From: Actinomycetospora cinnamomea
Lineage (GTDB): Bacteria; Actinomycetota; Actinomycetes; Mycobacteriales; Pseudonocardiaceae
Direction of reading: 5' to 3'
Length of the DNA stretch: 64,000 bases
Assembly (NCBI RefSeq): GCF_003096675.1
Contig: NZ_QEKW01000008.1
Span: 62,001-126,000 of the forward strand
Position numbers and translations under genes: made by a program. The notes beneath the pieces are model-generated. The model was not told where the DNA came from, made no database searches, and saw only the letters and a list, made by a program, of their open reading frames with translations. The first letter of the stretch is position 1. Every line of letters begins with the position of its first letter. Below are positions 9,551-18,570 of the stretch, piece after piece.

Positions 9551-11713
9551 TCAGCCCCCCGCCACCGGCTCGTAGCGGCTGAAGCGCCGGGTGAAGCTCG
9601 CGGTCCCCGAGGTGAGCGACCGCAGGTCCACCGCGTAGCGCAGCAGCGCCTGCTCGGGGACCTCGGCGCGCACGAGGGTGCTGCCGGGGCCCGCGGGCTC
9701 GGTGCCCACGACCCGGCCGTGCCGGGACGCGAGGTCGCCGAGCACCGTCCCGAGCTGGCTGTCGTCGACGGTCACCTCGACCTCGTAGAGCCGCTCCATG
9801 ACGATCGTGCCCGCCGCCGCGACCGCCTCCTTCACCGCCAGCGACCCGGCGGTCTGGAAGGCCTGGTCGGAGGAGTCGACGCTGTGGGCCTTGCCGTCGA
9901 CCAGCGTCACGCGCACGTCCACCACCGGCCGCCCGGGCGTGACGCCCGCCTCGAGCTGCGCGCGTACGCCCTTCTCGACGCCGGGGATGTAGGCCCGCGG
10001 GATCACCCCGCCCACGATCCTGTCCACGAACTCGACGCCCGACCCCCGCGGCAGCGGCTCGATCTCGATGCGGCACACCGCGAACTGCCCGTGCCCGCCG
10101 GACTGCTTGACGTGCCGGCCCAGGCCGGACGCCGGCCCGGCGACGGTCTCGCGTTCGGGCACGGCCACATCGGTCACCTCGACGGTGGCCCCGGCCGCCC
10201 GCAGGCGCGCCAGCACGACGTCGGCGTGCGCCTCGCCCGTGCACCACAGCACGATCTGGTGGGTGTCCTCGTTGCGCTCGACGCGCAGCGTGGTCTCGGT
10301 GGCGGCGAGGCGCGCGAGCCCGCGGGCCATCGCGTCCTGGGCCGACCGGTCCGCCGCCGTCACCGCGACGGGCAGCAGCGCCTCGGGCAGCTCCCAGCCG
10401 TCGAGACCGACGAGGTCCTCGGCGCCGCACAGCGTGTCACCCGTGGCGACGGCGCCGAGCCGGGTGAGCGCGCAGACGTCGCCCGCGACGCACCACGGCA
10501 CCTCCCGCAGCGTCGCGCCGAGCGGGGCGTAGACCCGGTTCACGCGCACGGTCTCCCGGGCGCCGTGGCCCGCGTCGGCGGCGCCCGTGGGGTCCTCGCC
10601 GTCGCGCGGCGCCGGGACGCGCAGCGGGTCGGCGCAGACGTTCAGCGTCGTGTCCGGCGTCAGGCGGCCCGAGAACACGCGCACGAGCGAGACCCGGCTG
10701 CCCTGGGCGTCGGTGCCGGTGTGCACGACCTCGGCGACCAGCGGGCCGTCCGGGTCCGGGGCGACCGGGTCGTGCCCGGCGCCGTCGGGGGCGTGCGCGG
10801 GCAGCGGCGGGTGGGCGGTCGGCGGCGGGACGGCGTCCACGACGAGGTCGAGCAGGGTCTCGAGGCCCGCGCCCGCGGGTGCGCAGACGCCGGCCACGGG
10901 CACGAGGGAGCGCCGCGCCACCGCGGTGGCCAGGTCGGTGCGCAGGGCGGCGAGCGACACGGGCTCCCCGGAGATCCAGCTCTCGAGCAGCGCTTCGTCC
11001 TCGCTCTGCTCGATGAGGGTCTCGACGAGCTCGCGGCGCAGGTCGTCCTCGTCCTCCGCCGTGTCCTCCGCCGTCGGGTCGGGGCCCTCGGGGTCGAGCA
11101 GGGGACGGACGGCGGTCACCGTGCCGTCCGCGGCCCGCTCGGTGCGCGTCACCGGGACGAGGACCTCCCCCGATCCGGCCGCCACCTCCCGGCACGTCGC
11201 GAGCGCCGCGGCCTCGTCGGCCCGCTGGTGGTCGAGGCGCGAGAGCACGAGCACCGCGGGCAGCCCGGCGCGGCGGCACTCGGCGAGCAGCGCCGAGGTC
11301 GGGGCGGCGGCGCCGTCGGCGGCGTCGGCCGTGCCGACGACGAAGAGCACGGCGTCGGCGGCACGCAGGCCCGCGCGCACCTCTCCCAGGAAGTCGGGGC
11401 AGCCCGGGGTGTCGACGAGGTTGATCTTCATGTTGCGGTGGGTGAGCGAGGCCACCGCCGGCGCGACCGAGCGCTGCTGACGCCGGGCGTCCGGGTCGTG
11501 GTCGGTGACGGTCGTCCCGGCGGTCACCGAGCCGGCCCGCGGGATCGCGCCGGCGCACGCCAGCAGCTCCTCGACCAGCGTCGTCTTGCCCGCCGCCATC
11601 GGGCCGACGATCGCGACCGAGCGCAGGGCGGCCGGGTCGTCGGGCGCCAGCCCGTCCCCGGTCCGCCCGCCCCGTGCTCTCCGTGTGCTGTCGCCTGCCT
11701 TCGTGCCACCCAT
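9551..11713 (-). CDS. elongation factor G-like GTPase (EF-G2/FusA2 type)
   Basis: This 720-residue protein has all five EF-G domains but a divergent GTPase domain. G1 is GPMAAGKT (37-44) instead of AHIDAGKT, the RGITI switch I motif is not visible, G3 is DTPG (101-104), and the guanine-specificity motif NKxD is replaced by SRLD (158-161). Domain IV includes QSGGHGQFAVCRIEIEPL and FVDRIVGGVIPRAYIPGVEKG as in EF-G. The ATG at 11713 has AGGTGG about 5 nt upstream. It matches the mycobacterial FusA2 type, whose role is unsettled and which is distinct from the essential FusA in the str operon. It is monocistronic here. Confidence 0.88.
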   Translation of the reverse strand: MGGTKAGDSTRRARGGRTGDGLAPDDPAALRSVAIVGPMAAGKTTLVEELLACAGAIPRAGSVTAGTTVTDHDPDARRQQRSVAPAVASLTHRNMKINLVDTPGCPDFLGEVRAGLRAADAVLFVVGTADAADGAAAPTSALLAECRRAGLPAVLVLSRLDHQRADEAAALATCREVAAGSGEVLVPVTRTERAADGTVTAVRPLLDPEGPDPTAEDTAEDEDDLRRELVETLIEQSEDEALLESWISGEPVSLAALRTDLATAVARRSLVPVAGVCAPAGAGLETLLDLVVDAVPPPTAHPPLPAHAPDGAGHDPVAPDPDGPLVAEVVHTGTDAQGSRVSLVRVFSGRLTPDTTLNVCADPLRVPAPRDGEDPTGAADAGHGARETVRVNRVYAPLGATLREVPWCVAGDVCALTRLGAVATGDTLCGAEDLVGLDGWELPEALLPVAVTAADRSAQDAMARGLARLAATETTLRVERNEDTHQIVLWCTGEAHADVVLARLRAAGATVEVTDVAVPERETVAGPASGLGRHVKQSGGHGQFAVCRIEIEPLPRGSGVEFVDRIVGGVIPRAYIPGVEKGVRAQLEAGVTPGRPVVDVRVTLVDGKAHSVDSSDQAFQTAGSLAVKEAVAAAGTIVMERLYEVEVTVDDSQLGTVLGDLASRHGRVVGTEPAGPGSTLVRAEVPEQALLRYAVDLRSLTSGTASFTRRFSRYEPVAGG

Positions 11714-11848
11714 GACGACCACCTCGCCGCGCGTCGAATCCGCCGTCGGCGGCCGGGCCACGGGAGATCCAGCGGCCCGTCATCGCGCCGACACCCTCAG
11801 TCCACATGAGTGACCGAGATCACGACAAGGGGGTGGTCCGGGTCCGAT

Positions 11849-12979
11849 CTACTCGATCGTGAGGGCGGCGAGGCGCTCGCGGTGCTCGTCGGCGGTGCCG
11901 AACAGCGGCGCCCGGCGCCGGGCGCGCTTGTAGAAGAAGTGGGCCTCGTGCTCCCAGGTGAAGCCGATGCCGCCGAAGAACTGGATCATCGCCCCGGTGG
12001 CGGCCCACGCGGCGTCGGCGGCCTTGGCCTTGGCCACCGAGACCGCGATGTCCGTGGCCGGGTCGCCCGCGTCGGCCGAGTCCACCGCGTGCGCGGCGAA
12101 GAGCACGGCGTGCTCGGCCATGGTCACGCCGACGTGCAGGTCGGCCATCGTGTGCTTGATCGCCTGGAACGACCCGACCGGCACGCCGAACTGCTTGCGG
12201 TCCCGGTCGTAGTCGACGGTGCGCGTGAGGGCCTCGCGCGCGAGGCCGACGAGGTCGGCCGCGGTGAGCACCGCGCCGCGGGCGAGCACCGCCGACACCG
12301 CGTCGGCCCCGGCGAGGCCGCCACCGGCGAGGGCCTCGGCCGGGGTGTCGGTGAGCTCGACCGCCGCGACGCGGGCCGTGCCGTCGTACGTGCGCTGGTC
12401 GCGCACCGCGAGGCCCTGCGCACCGGCCTCCACCAGGTAGAGCCCGGGCGCGCCCGACGGGTCGGTGGCCGCGACGACCATCAGCCCGGCGACGTTCGCA
12501 TAGTCGACCGGCGACGCCGTGCCGGAGAGACGGACCGCGTCGGAGGCGCCCGCGGCGTCCACCGTGATGCCCCTGCCGTCCCACGACCCGGCCTCGCCGC
12601 GCAGCGCCACCGTGCCGACGGTCTCGCCCGCGGCCAGCGCGGGCAGCCGGCGGGCCTGCTGCTCGTCCGAGCCGGCGAGGCGCACCGCTTCGGCGGCGAG
12701 GACGGTCGCGGTCCAGGGCCCGGGCGCCACGCCGGCGCCGAGCTCGCGGGCCACGACCTGCGCGTCGAGCAGCCCGAGGCCCAGGCCGTCGTGCTCCTCG
12801 GGGACGAGGACGGCCAGGGCGCCCTGCTCGGCGAGGCCCTTCCACAGCGTCAGCGGGTGCCCGTCACCGTCGGGATCCTCGACCACGCCGCGCACGGCGT
12901 CGAGGTCGAAGCGGTCGGCGAGGAACTCCCGGACCGTGGTGGCGAACGCCTGCTGGTCGTCGGTGAGCGCGAAGAACAC
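11849..12979 (-). CDS. acyl-CoA dehydrogenase, smaller partner subunit
   Basis: This 376-residue protein has the acyl-CoA dehydrogenase fold: an N-terminal helical domain (FFALTDDQQAFATTVREFL), a middle beta domain and the C-terminal flavin/tetramer helices (ATGAMIQFFGGIGFTWEHEAHFFYKRA). The GFTWEHE motif is typical of shorter subunits of heteromeric alpha2beta2 mycobacterial-type enzymes used for CoA thioesters of steroid side chains or branched acids. It lies 10 bp after the larger dehydrogenase gene, so the two are very likely co-translated and assemble together. Which subunit carries the base is not certain from inspection. Confidence 0.85.
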   Translation of the reverse strand: MFFALTDDQQAFATTVREFLADRFDLDAVRGVVEDPDGDGHPLTLWKGLAEQGALAVLVPEEHDGLGLGLLDAQVVARELGAGVAPGPWTATVLAAEAVRLAGSDEQQARRLPALAAGETVGTVALRGEAGSWDGRGITVDAAGASDAVRLSGTASPVDYANVAGLMVVAATDPSGAPGLYLVEAGAQGLAVRDQRTYDGTARVAAVELTDTPAEALAGGGLAGADAVSAVLARGAVLTAADLVGLAREALTRTVDYDRDRKQFGVPVGSFQAIKHTMADLHVGVTMAEHAVLFAAHAVDSADAGDPATDIAVSVAKAKAADAAWAATGAMIQFFGGIGFTWEHEAHFFYKRARRRAPLFGTADEHRERLAALTIE

Positions 12980-12989
12980 GCCGACGCTC

Positions 12990-14162
12990 CTATCGGGGCA
13001 GGCCGAGCACGCGCTCGGCGACGATGTTGCGCTGGACCTGGGACGAGCCGCCCCAGATGGTGACCGACCGCGACCACATGGCCTGGTGCTGGAACGGCGC
13101 GAGGTCGACGTCGGGACGCGGGGCGGCGAGCGAGGACTCCGGGCCGAGCACGTCGTCGAAGGCCTCCCAGAGGTCCTGGAACGTCTCCGACCACTGCAGC
13201 TTGGTCATCGACGACTCGGCGCCGAGGTCACGGCCCTGCTCGACCTGCGTGAGGATGTGCATCGCGTGGTAGCGCAGGCACTCCAGCTCGACGAGGCAGT
13301 GCGCGAGCTTCTGGCGGGCCACCGGGTCGTCCGACCGGCCGAAGCGCCGGGCGTGGGAGACGATCTCGTCGTACTGGCGGCGGAACTCGGTGTACTGCCC
13401 GACGCCCGAGGCACCCCGCTCGAAGGAGAGCAGCAGCATCGCGGTGCGCCAGCCCTCGCCGATCTCGCCGAGGCAGTCGCTCGCCTCGACCCGCGCGTCG
13501 GTGAAGAACACCTCGCCGAACTCGCTCGCGCCGCTCATCTGCTTGAGCGGGCGGGCCTCCACGCCGGGCTGGTCCATGTCGATGAGCAGCATCGACAGGC
13601 CCTTGTGGCGCTCCGAGCCCGGCTCCGTGCGCACGATGGTGAAGATCTTGTCGCCGTGCATGGCGTTCGTGGTCCAGATCTTCTGGCCGTTGACCACGAA
13701 CTCGTCGCCGTCGCGCACCCCGCGGGTCGACACCGCCGCCAGGTCGGACCCGGCGCCGGGCTCGGAGAAGCCCTGGCACCAGATGACCTCGTTGCGCAGC
13801 ATCGGGCCGATGATCTCGGCCTTCTGCTCCGGCGTGCCGATCGCCATGATCGTCGGCGCGAGGAAGGTGAGGCCGAGGACGTTGACGGTCTGTGGCGCGC
13901 GGGCGCGCACCGTCTCCTCGTCGTAGATCGCCTTCATGCCCGGCGTGCCGCCGCGCCCGCCGTACTCGGTCGGCCACTGGATGCCGGAGAAGCCGGCAGC
14001 GGTCTTGCGGGCCTCCCACTCGCGCCGGAGGCGGAACGACTCGTCCGGGTCGAGGGACTCCCAGAAGCCCGGCACGGTCCACTCGGCCGGGATGTTCTCG
14101 GCGAGCCAGGTGCGCAGCTCCGTGCGGAACTGCTCCTCCTCGGCGGTGTAGCTCAGGTCCAC
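12990..14162 (-). CDS. acyl-CoA dehydrogenase, larger partner subunit
   Basis: This 390-residue FAD-dependent dehydrogenase oxidises an acyl-CoA at the alpha-beta bond. IWCQGFSEPGAGSDLA is the standard flavin-binding motif, and WSRSVTIWGGSSQVQRNIVAERVLGLPR is the usual C-terminal segment. LAENIPAEWTVPGFWESLDP resembles FadE subunits that pair with a shorter partner. It is the first gene of a two-gene operon. A 16-bp palindrome 43 bp upstream of the start is a candidate repressor site. The physiological substrate is unknown. Confidence 0.88.
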   Translation of the reverse strand: MDLSYTAEEEQFRTELRTWLAENIPAEWTVPGFWESLDPDESFRLRREWEARKTAAGFSGIQWPTEYGGRGGTPGMKAIYDEETVRARAPQTVNVLGLTFLAPTIMAIGTPEQKAEIIGPMLRNEVIWCQGFSEPGAGSDLAAVSTRGVRDGDEFVVNGQKIWTTNAMHGDKIFTIVRTEPGSERHKGLSMLLIDMDQPGVEARPLKQMSGASEFGEVFFTDARVEASDCLGEIGEGWRTAMLLLSFERGASGVGQYTEFRRQYDEIVSHARRFGRSDDPVARQKLAHCLVELECLRYHAMHILTQVEQGRDLGAESSMTKLQWSETFQDLWEAFDDVLGPESSLAAPRPDVDLAPFQHQAMWSRSVTIWGGSSQVQRNIVAERVLGLPR

Positions 14163-14204
14163 GGCGCCACCCTGGCAGAAGCCCCGGGTCGTCGCAGGAC
14201 CGGG

Positions 14205-14220
14205 CCTACCGACCGGTAGG
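14205..14220. promoter_or_regulatory. 16-bp palindrome, candidate TetR-type operator of the acyl-CoA dehydrogenase operon
   Basis: CCTACCGACCGGTAGG has perfect 7-bp arms around a 2-bp centre. It lies 43 bp upstream of the first dehydrogenase start and overlaps the last codon and stop of the GH3 gene. Size and position fit a TetR-family operator. The regulator is not in the window. Confidence 0.45.
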
Positions 14221-15453
14221 GGGAGCCTCGCAGCCGATCACCCCGCGGTCGGCCTTGAGGGCGAGGACCCGGCGCGCGCTCTCCTCCAGGCGCCCGGCGA
14301 AGTCCGGGTCGTCGGCGGCCTCGGCAGCCAGCGCCGCGACCATCGGCGACACGTCGCCCGGCCGGACGGTGAGGACCTGGTCGCCTCCGGCCTGGACGAA
14401 GCGCACGGCCCGCTCGCCGACCGGGACGTCGGCCAGGGCGGCGGCGGCGCCGACGTCGTCGGTGGTCACCACGCCGGTGAAGCCCAGGCGTCCGCGCAGC
14501 AGGTCGGTGACGACGGCCCGGGAGAACAGGGCCCGGCGGTCGGGGTCGATCTTCTCGTAGACCGCCGAGGACATCATCACCACGGGGGCGCCGGCCTCGA
14601 TGCCCGCGCGGAACGACGCGAGCCCCGGATCGTCGACCCCGGTGACGTCGTCGGCGGCGTCGGCGAAGTCGGTGTTCTCCCGCACGCGCCCGAGCCCCGG
14701 GAAGTGCTTGAGCGTGGTGGCCACCCCGCCGGCCTCCATGCCCTCCACGAAGGCGGCCACGGCACGCCCGACACGCTGCGGGTCGGTGCCGAAGCCCCGG
14801 TCCAGGGCCCCGACCGGCTCGTTGTCCTCCCCGAGCGCGGGGTCGACGACGTCGGCGACGGGGGCGAGGTCGAGCGTCACGCCCGCGCCCGCCATCTCCC
14901 GCGCCCAGTCCTGCGCGTCGGCGCGCAGCCCCGCGACGTCGCGGCCCTGGGTCGCCGCCGCCGGGATGCGGGAGAACCCGTCGCCGGCGAGGTCCTGCAC
15001 GCGCCCGCCCTCCTGGTCCACCGCCACGATGACGGGGATCTCGGCGGCCTCCTGCACCTCGCGCACGGTGGCGGCGACCTGGGTGGCCGACGCCTCCCCG
15101 CCCGCGGCGTCGGTGAGGATCACCCCACCCGCACCCTGGGCCAGGGCCGCGCGCCCGCCCTCGGTCAGGCCGTCGGCGGGCACCCCGGCCATGACGAGCT
15201 GGGCGGCCCGACCGCGGGTGTCCAGGCGGCCCAGCACCGCGTCGACGCACGCCACGGCCGGGTCGACGGGGGCCGCCGCGGTCGGCGACGTCGGCGCCGA
15301 GCGGGCGCCGGGCGCCCCGGACGGGCCCGGGGCGGGGGGCGGCGCGGCGGGCTCCGCGCCGCAGGCGGCGGGCGCCAGGGCCAGCACGGCCGCGGCCAGG
15401 GCGACCAGGACGCGGGAGGGGGCGCCGGACGTGGCGGCGCGGGCACCGGGCAT
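14206..15453 (-). CDS. GH3-family glycosidase lipoprotein, LpqI/NagZ-like
   Basis: The ATG at 15453 opens a signal peptide (LVALAAAVLALAPAACGAEP) with Cys31 as the probable lipidation site, although Pro at -3 is unusual. The mature protein starts with a Pro/Ala-rich linker and then a glycoside hydrolase family 3 barrel. VDQEGGRVQ binds sugar, KHFPGLGRVRENTDF resembles the mycobacterial LpqI loop, and FTGVVTTDDVGAAAA holds the predicted catalytic Asp. LpqI-type enzymes release N-acetylglucosamine from muropeptides at the cell surface, in cell wall recycling. The protein has 415 residues. It is divergent from the hydrolase gene 86 bp away. Confidence 0.88.
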   Translation of the reverse strand: MPGARAATSGAPSRVLVALAAAVLALAPAACGAEPAAPPPAPGPSGAPGARSAPTSPTAAAPVDPAVACVDAVLGRLDTRGRAAQLVMAGVPADGLTEGGRAALAQGAGGVILTDAAGGEASATQVAATVREVQEAAEIPVIVAVDQEGGRVQDLAGDGFSRIPAAATQGRDVAGLRADAQDWAREMAGAGVTLDLAPVADVVDPALGEDNEPVGALDRGFGTDPQRVGRAVAAFVEGMEAGGVATTLKHFPGLGRVRENTDFADAADDVTGVDDPGLASFRAGIEAGAPVVMMSSAVYEKIDPDRRALFSRAVVTDLLRGRLGFTGVVTTDDVGAAAALADVPVGERAVRFVQAGGDQVLTVRPGDVSPMVAALAAEAADDPDFAGRLEESARRVLALKADRGVIGCEAPPTGR

Positions 15454-15539
15454 GGTGCCGGGATTGTGCCGTACGGGCACGGGGCACCTGGTGGCGACCG
15501 GCCCCCGGTGGCCAGCAGACGGGGAGGGACGGGCGCCGC

Positions 15540-16478
15540 ATGACCACCACACGCCGGACCCGGACGCTGCACGGGGCCCGGATGTCGTACGTGGAGGCGT
15601 GCCCGGACGCCGTGCGCGGCACGGACGATCCGGAGGTCGTCGTTCTCGTGCACGGCGTCGCGGGCAGCGCCGAGACGTGGACCCCGGTCCTGCAGGCGTT
15701 CGAGCGCTCCGGCTGCGATCGGCTGTTGCTCGCGCCCGAGCTGCTCGGACACGGGGAGTCCGCCGGCGTCGGCGGCGACCACTCCCTCGGCGCCTACGCC
15801 AACGGGCTGCGCGACCTGCTCGCGGTGCTCGGTCACCGCCGGGTCACGCTCGTCGGGCACTCGCTCGGCGGCGGCGTGGCCATGCAGTTCGCCTACCAGT
15901 TCCCGGAGATGTGCTCGCGGCTGGTGCTGGTCTCCTCCGGCGGCCTGGGTCGCGGCGTGAGCCCGCTGTTGCGCCTGGCCTCGCTGCCCGGCGCGGAGTG
16001 GGTGCTGCCGGTGCTCGCGTCCTCGGGCCTGCTCGGGCTCGGGGTGCGGGCGCTGCGCACGGCCGCGGCGCTGCCGGGCCTGGCCGCCGAGGCGGTGTCG
16101 CTGCGCGAGACCGCCCGCCACGCCGCCTCGCTCACGGAGCGGGCGCACCTCGACGCCTTCGTCGACACGGTCCGGGCCGTGATCGGGCCGGGCGGGCAGC
16201 GGGTCAGCGGCACCGACCGGCTCTACCTCACCGAGGGCCTGCCGACGATGGTCGTGTGGGGCGCGCGCGACCCGGTGATCCCGGTCGGGCACGCCCGGAG
16301 GGCGGCCACGCTCATCCCCCACGCGCGCCTCGAGCTGTTCGGGCGTGCCGGGCACTTCCCGCACTGCGACGAGCCGGAGCGCTTCGCGGCGCTGCTCACC
16401 GACTTCTGCGACGCCACCGCGCCCGCCGACCTCGACGTCACGAGCATCGGGCCGCGCGTCGCCTCCCGCGGCGCCTGA
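15540..16478 (+). CDS. alpha/beta hydrolase
   Basis: This 312-residue alpha/beta hydrolase has an oxyanion motif in VVVLVHGVAGS and a nucleophile elbow VGHSLGGG holding the catalytic Ser. The acid is probably in WGARDPVIP and the His is in GRAGHFPHCDEP. It resembles a family of mycobacterial hydrolases that carry a cap domain of about 70 residues in the middle (here about 150-220). GGGAGG about 10 nt upstream supports the ATG. The substrate is unknown. It is transcribed divergently from the GH3 lipoprotein gene. Confidence 0.85.
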   Translation: MTTTRRTRTLHGARMSYVEACPDAVRGTDDPEVVVLVHGVAGSAETWTPVLQAFERSGCDRLLLAPELLGHGESAGVGGDHSLGAYANGLRDLLAVLGHRRVTLVGHSLGGGVAMQFAYQFPEMCSRLVLVSSGGLGRGVSPLLRLASLPGAEWVLPVLASSGLLGLGVRALRTAAALPGLAAEAVSLRETARHAASLTERAHLDAFVDTVRAVIGPGGQRVSGTDRLYLTEGLPTMVVWGARDPVIPVGHARRAATLIPHARLELFGRAGHFPHCDEPERFAALLTDFCDATAPADLDVTSIGPRVASRGA

Positions 16479-16485
16479 GGTCCCG

Positions 16486-17088
16486 CTACCGGGGGTGCCG
16501 GCACTGGTAGGCCAACGCCGGGGGCAGGTTGCGCCACACCGTCGGCGTCACCCGCACCTCGGAGAACGCCTCCTCGAGCACCGCGCGGAACCGTCGCTGG
16601 GTGGGTAGCACCCGCACGTGGCTGTAGGCGAACGTCGTGAACGGCGCGCCGGGCGCCAGGACCCGGGTGACCTGCTCGATGATGCCGCGCTGCGCGTTCT
16701 CCGGGAACAGCGTCCACGGCAGGCCGCTGACCACGGCGTCCACCCGGTCGACCCCGGCGTCGGCGAGCAGCTTCTGCAGGTCGGCCGCGTCGCCCTGCAC
16801 GACCTCCAGCCACGGGCGCGTGCCGCGCAGGTGCTCGACCATGCCCGGGTCGATCTCGACGGCGAGGTGGCGCCCGCCCAGGGGCAGCCGGCGGCGCACG
16901 GCCCCGCTGACCACACCCGTCCCGGGTCCGAGCTCGACCACGACGGGACGCCCGTCGGCGGGGACCACGGAGGCCAGCAGGTCGGACAGGGCCCGCCCGC
17001 TGGGGGCCACCGCGCCGATGACGGCCGGGGAGCGCACGGCCGAGGAGAGGAACGTGACGAGGTCGCGAACGGGGCTCACAGCGGACAC
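16486..17088 (-). CDS. SAM-dependent methyltransferase, phospholipid N-methyltransferase-like
   Basis: This 200-residue class I methyltransferase has motif I VVELGPGTGVVSGAV, a conserved acidic end of strand 2 in LAVEIDPGMVEHL, and VVQGDAADLQKLL before motif IV (VDAVVSGLPWTLFP). The SGLPW motif and overall size match PmtA-type phosphatidylethanolamine methyltransferases and rRNA dimethylase relatives. The methyl acceptor is therefore uncertain. It is convergent with the hydrolase gene, with only 7 bp between them. Confidence 0.8.
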   Translation of the reverse strand: MSAVSPVRDLVTFLSSAVRSPAVIGAVAPSGRALSDLLASVVPADGRPVVVELGPGTGVVSGAVRRRLPLGGRHLAVEIDPGMVEHLRGTRPWLEVVQGDAADLQKLLADAGVDRVDAVVSGLPWTLFPENAQRGIIEQVTRVLAPGAPFTTFAYSHVRVLPTQRRFRAVLEEAFSEVRVTPTVWRNLPPALAYQCRHPR

Positions 17089-17128
17089 AGTGGCAGCTCC
17101 GCATCCGGATCGCCCACCCGAGGGGCGG

Positions 17129-17413
17129 TCAGCGCGGGTCGACCACGCGCATGAGGATGAAGGTCACGAGCAGCAGGATGAGGATCGACAGGTCGAGGCT
17201 GACGTTGCCGATGCGTACCGCCGGGATGATGCGGCGCAGGAGCTTGACCGGCGGGTCGGTCACCATGAACAGCACCTCGAGCCCGGCCGCGGTCGCCCCC
17301 GCCGGACGCCAGTCGCGGGCGAAGCTGCGCACGATCTCGACGACGAGCCGCCCCACGATGAAGAGCCACAACAGGAAGAGGGCGTAGTAGACGAGCAGCA
17401 GGGCGAGCTCCAT
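17129..17413 (-). CDS. YggT family membrane protein
   Basis: This 94-residue protein has two hydrophobic segments flanking a conserved central region, VVEIVRSFARDWRPAG then TDPPVKLLRRIIPAVRIG. That pattern is very close to the mycobacterial YggT protein encoded in the division cluster. Here it is not beside sepF or wag31, so it is either a relocated gene or a second copy. The family is thought to act at the membrane in division or osmotic tolerance. The ATG at 17413 fits the family length, and the longer upstream frame does not. Confidence 0.85.
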   Translation of the reverse strand: MELALLLVYYALFLLWLFIVGRLVVEIVRSFARDWRPAGATAAGLEVLFMVTDPPVKLLRRIIPAVRIGNVSLDLSILILLLVTFILMRVVDPR

Positions 17414-17545
17414 GGGTCCAGAGTGCCTGACGCGGCGCTCCACCGGTCACGCCGGTCTCCTCGGCGGGTGGGTCCGCGCCCGGTGGGAGGGCAGCACCGG
17501 CTACCGTCGTCGACCGGCCCGTTCCGGACGCGGACTGGAGGTGAC

Positions 17546-18115
17546 GTGGTCGTCCTGGTGCCCGTCGACGAGCGGCTGACCGGTCCGGCCGCCCCGGGTC
17601 TCGCCGAGATCCGCACGACGGGGGTCGAGTCGCTGGTCGAGGCCGTGCTGCGCTCGGAGTCGGATGCGGGGACGGACCCGGGGTGGCCCGACGCGCCGTG
17701 CCGCGCGGGGACCGACGAGGTCGTCCGCCCGCGCACGTTCCTCGCCGTCGACCCCGAGGACCGCCAGGTCGTCGGCACCTGCGGGTTCCGCGGCCCGGTC
17801 CGCGCGGGCCGGGTGGAGATCGCGTTCTGGACGTTCCCGCCGTTCGAGGGCCGGGGCTGGGCCACGGCGATGACGCGGGCGCTGGTGAACCGGGCGTTCG
17901 CCGACCCGACGGTGCTGACCGTCGTCGCCCACACCCTCGCCGAGCGCACCCCGGCGGGCAGCGTGCTGACCGCCAACGGGCTGGTTCGCGTGCAGGCCCG
18001 GCGGCGCGACGAGTCCGGGCCCGGCGGCGCGGTGCGCGGGAAGGTGTGGCGCTGGGAGGCCCACCGGCCGACCCGCGCGGACGTGCCCGCCGCCGCCTCG
18101 TCCATCCGGCGCTGA
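17546..18115 (+). CDS. GNAT family acetyltransferase
   Basis: The GTG at 17546 lies just after GGAGGTGAC and gives 189 residues. The fold of GCN5-related acetyltransferases is visible: VVGTCGFRGPVRAGRVEIAFWT as the central strands, FPPFEGRGWATAMTRALV as the acetyl-CoA binding motif (Q/RxxGxG/A-like), and LTANGLVRVQARRR as the end strand. It resembles the ribosomal-protein or small-molecule RimJ-like group. The acceptor is unknown. The DUF952 gene starts 7 bp downstream, so both are probably on one transcript ending at the hairpin at 18531-18560. Confidence 0.8.
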   Translation: MVVLVPVDERLTGPAAPGLAEIRTTGVESLVEAVLRSESDAGTDPGWPDAPCRAGTDEVVRPRTFLAVDPEDRQVVGTCGFRGPVRAGRVEIAFWTFPPFEGRGWATAMTRALVNRAFADPTVLTVVAHTLAERTPAGSVLTANGLVRVQARRRDESGPGGAVRGKVWRWEAHRPTRADVPAAASSIRR

Positions 18116-18122
18116 CGCGCCC

Positions 18123-18497
18123 GTGATCCTGCACCTCTGCACCCGCGACGAGCTCGCCGCGGCGCGGGCCGAGGGGGCCCGCCGGCCGCCGTCGCTCGAC
18201 GAGGTCGGGTTCGTGCACTGCTCGGAACCCGGCACCGTGCACCTGCCCGCCTCGCGCCTCTACGCGGGCCGCACCGACGTCGTCGTGCTGGTCGTCGACC
18301 CGGCCCGGCTCGCCGCCCACGGCGTGACCGTGCGCTGGGAGCCCGGCGTCGGCCCGCAGGGCGGCGAGGATCCCCGCGGCCCCTGGTTCCCCCACGCGTA
18401 CGGCCCGCTGGTGCTCGACGCCGTCGTCGCCGTGCACGACCTCGTCCCCGAGCCGGACGGCAGCTTCCGCCCGCCGCCGGCCATCGCGTCGCCCTAG
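18123..18497 (+). CDS. DUF952 family protein
   Basis: This 124-residue protein starts with ILHLCTRDELAAA and contains GFVHCSEPGTVHLPASRLYAG and WFPHAYGPLVLDAV, the signature blocks of DUF952. The family folds like an ADP-ribosyl/RNA ligase-associated domain and often occurs next to acetyltransferases, but no function is established. It has a GTG start 7 bp after the GNAT stop, which suggests coupled expression. Confidence 0.85.
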   Translation: MILHLCTRDELAAARAEGARRPPSLDEVGFVHCSEPGTVHLPASRLYAGRTDVVVLVVDPARLAAHGVTVRWEPGVGPQGGEDPRGPWFPHAYGPLVLDAVVAVHDLVPEPDGSFRPPPAIASP

Positions 18498-18530
18498 CGG
18501 CCCGGGCTGACGCTCCGGGCGGATACGACG

Positions 18531-18560
18531 ACGGCCCCCGACCGTGTGGTCGGGGGCCGT
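18531..18560. terminator. bidirectional hairpin terminator
   Basis: ACGGCCCCCGACC, loop GTGT, then the exact complement form a 13-bp stem. It lies between the rightward DUF952 gene and the leftward initiator tRNA genes and can end both transcripts. Confidence 0.85.
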
Positions 18561-18570
18561 CGCCGTCGCG

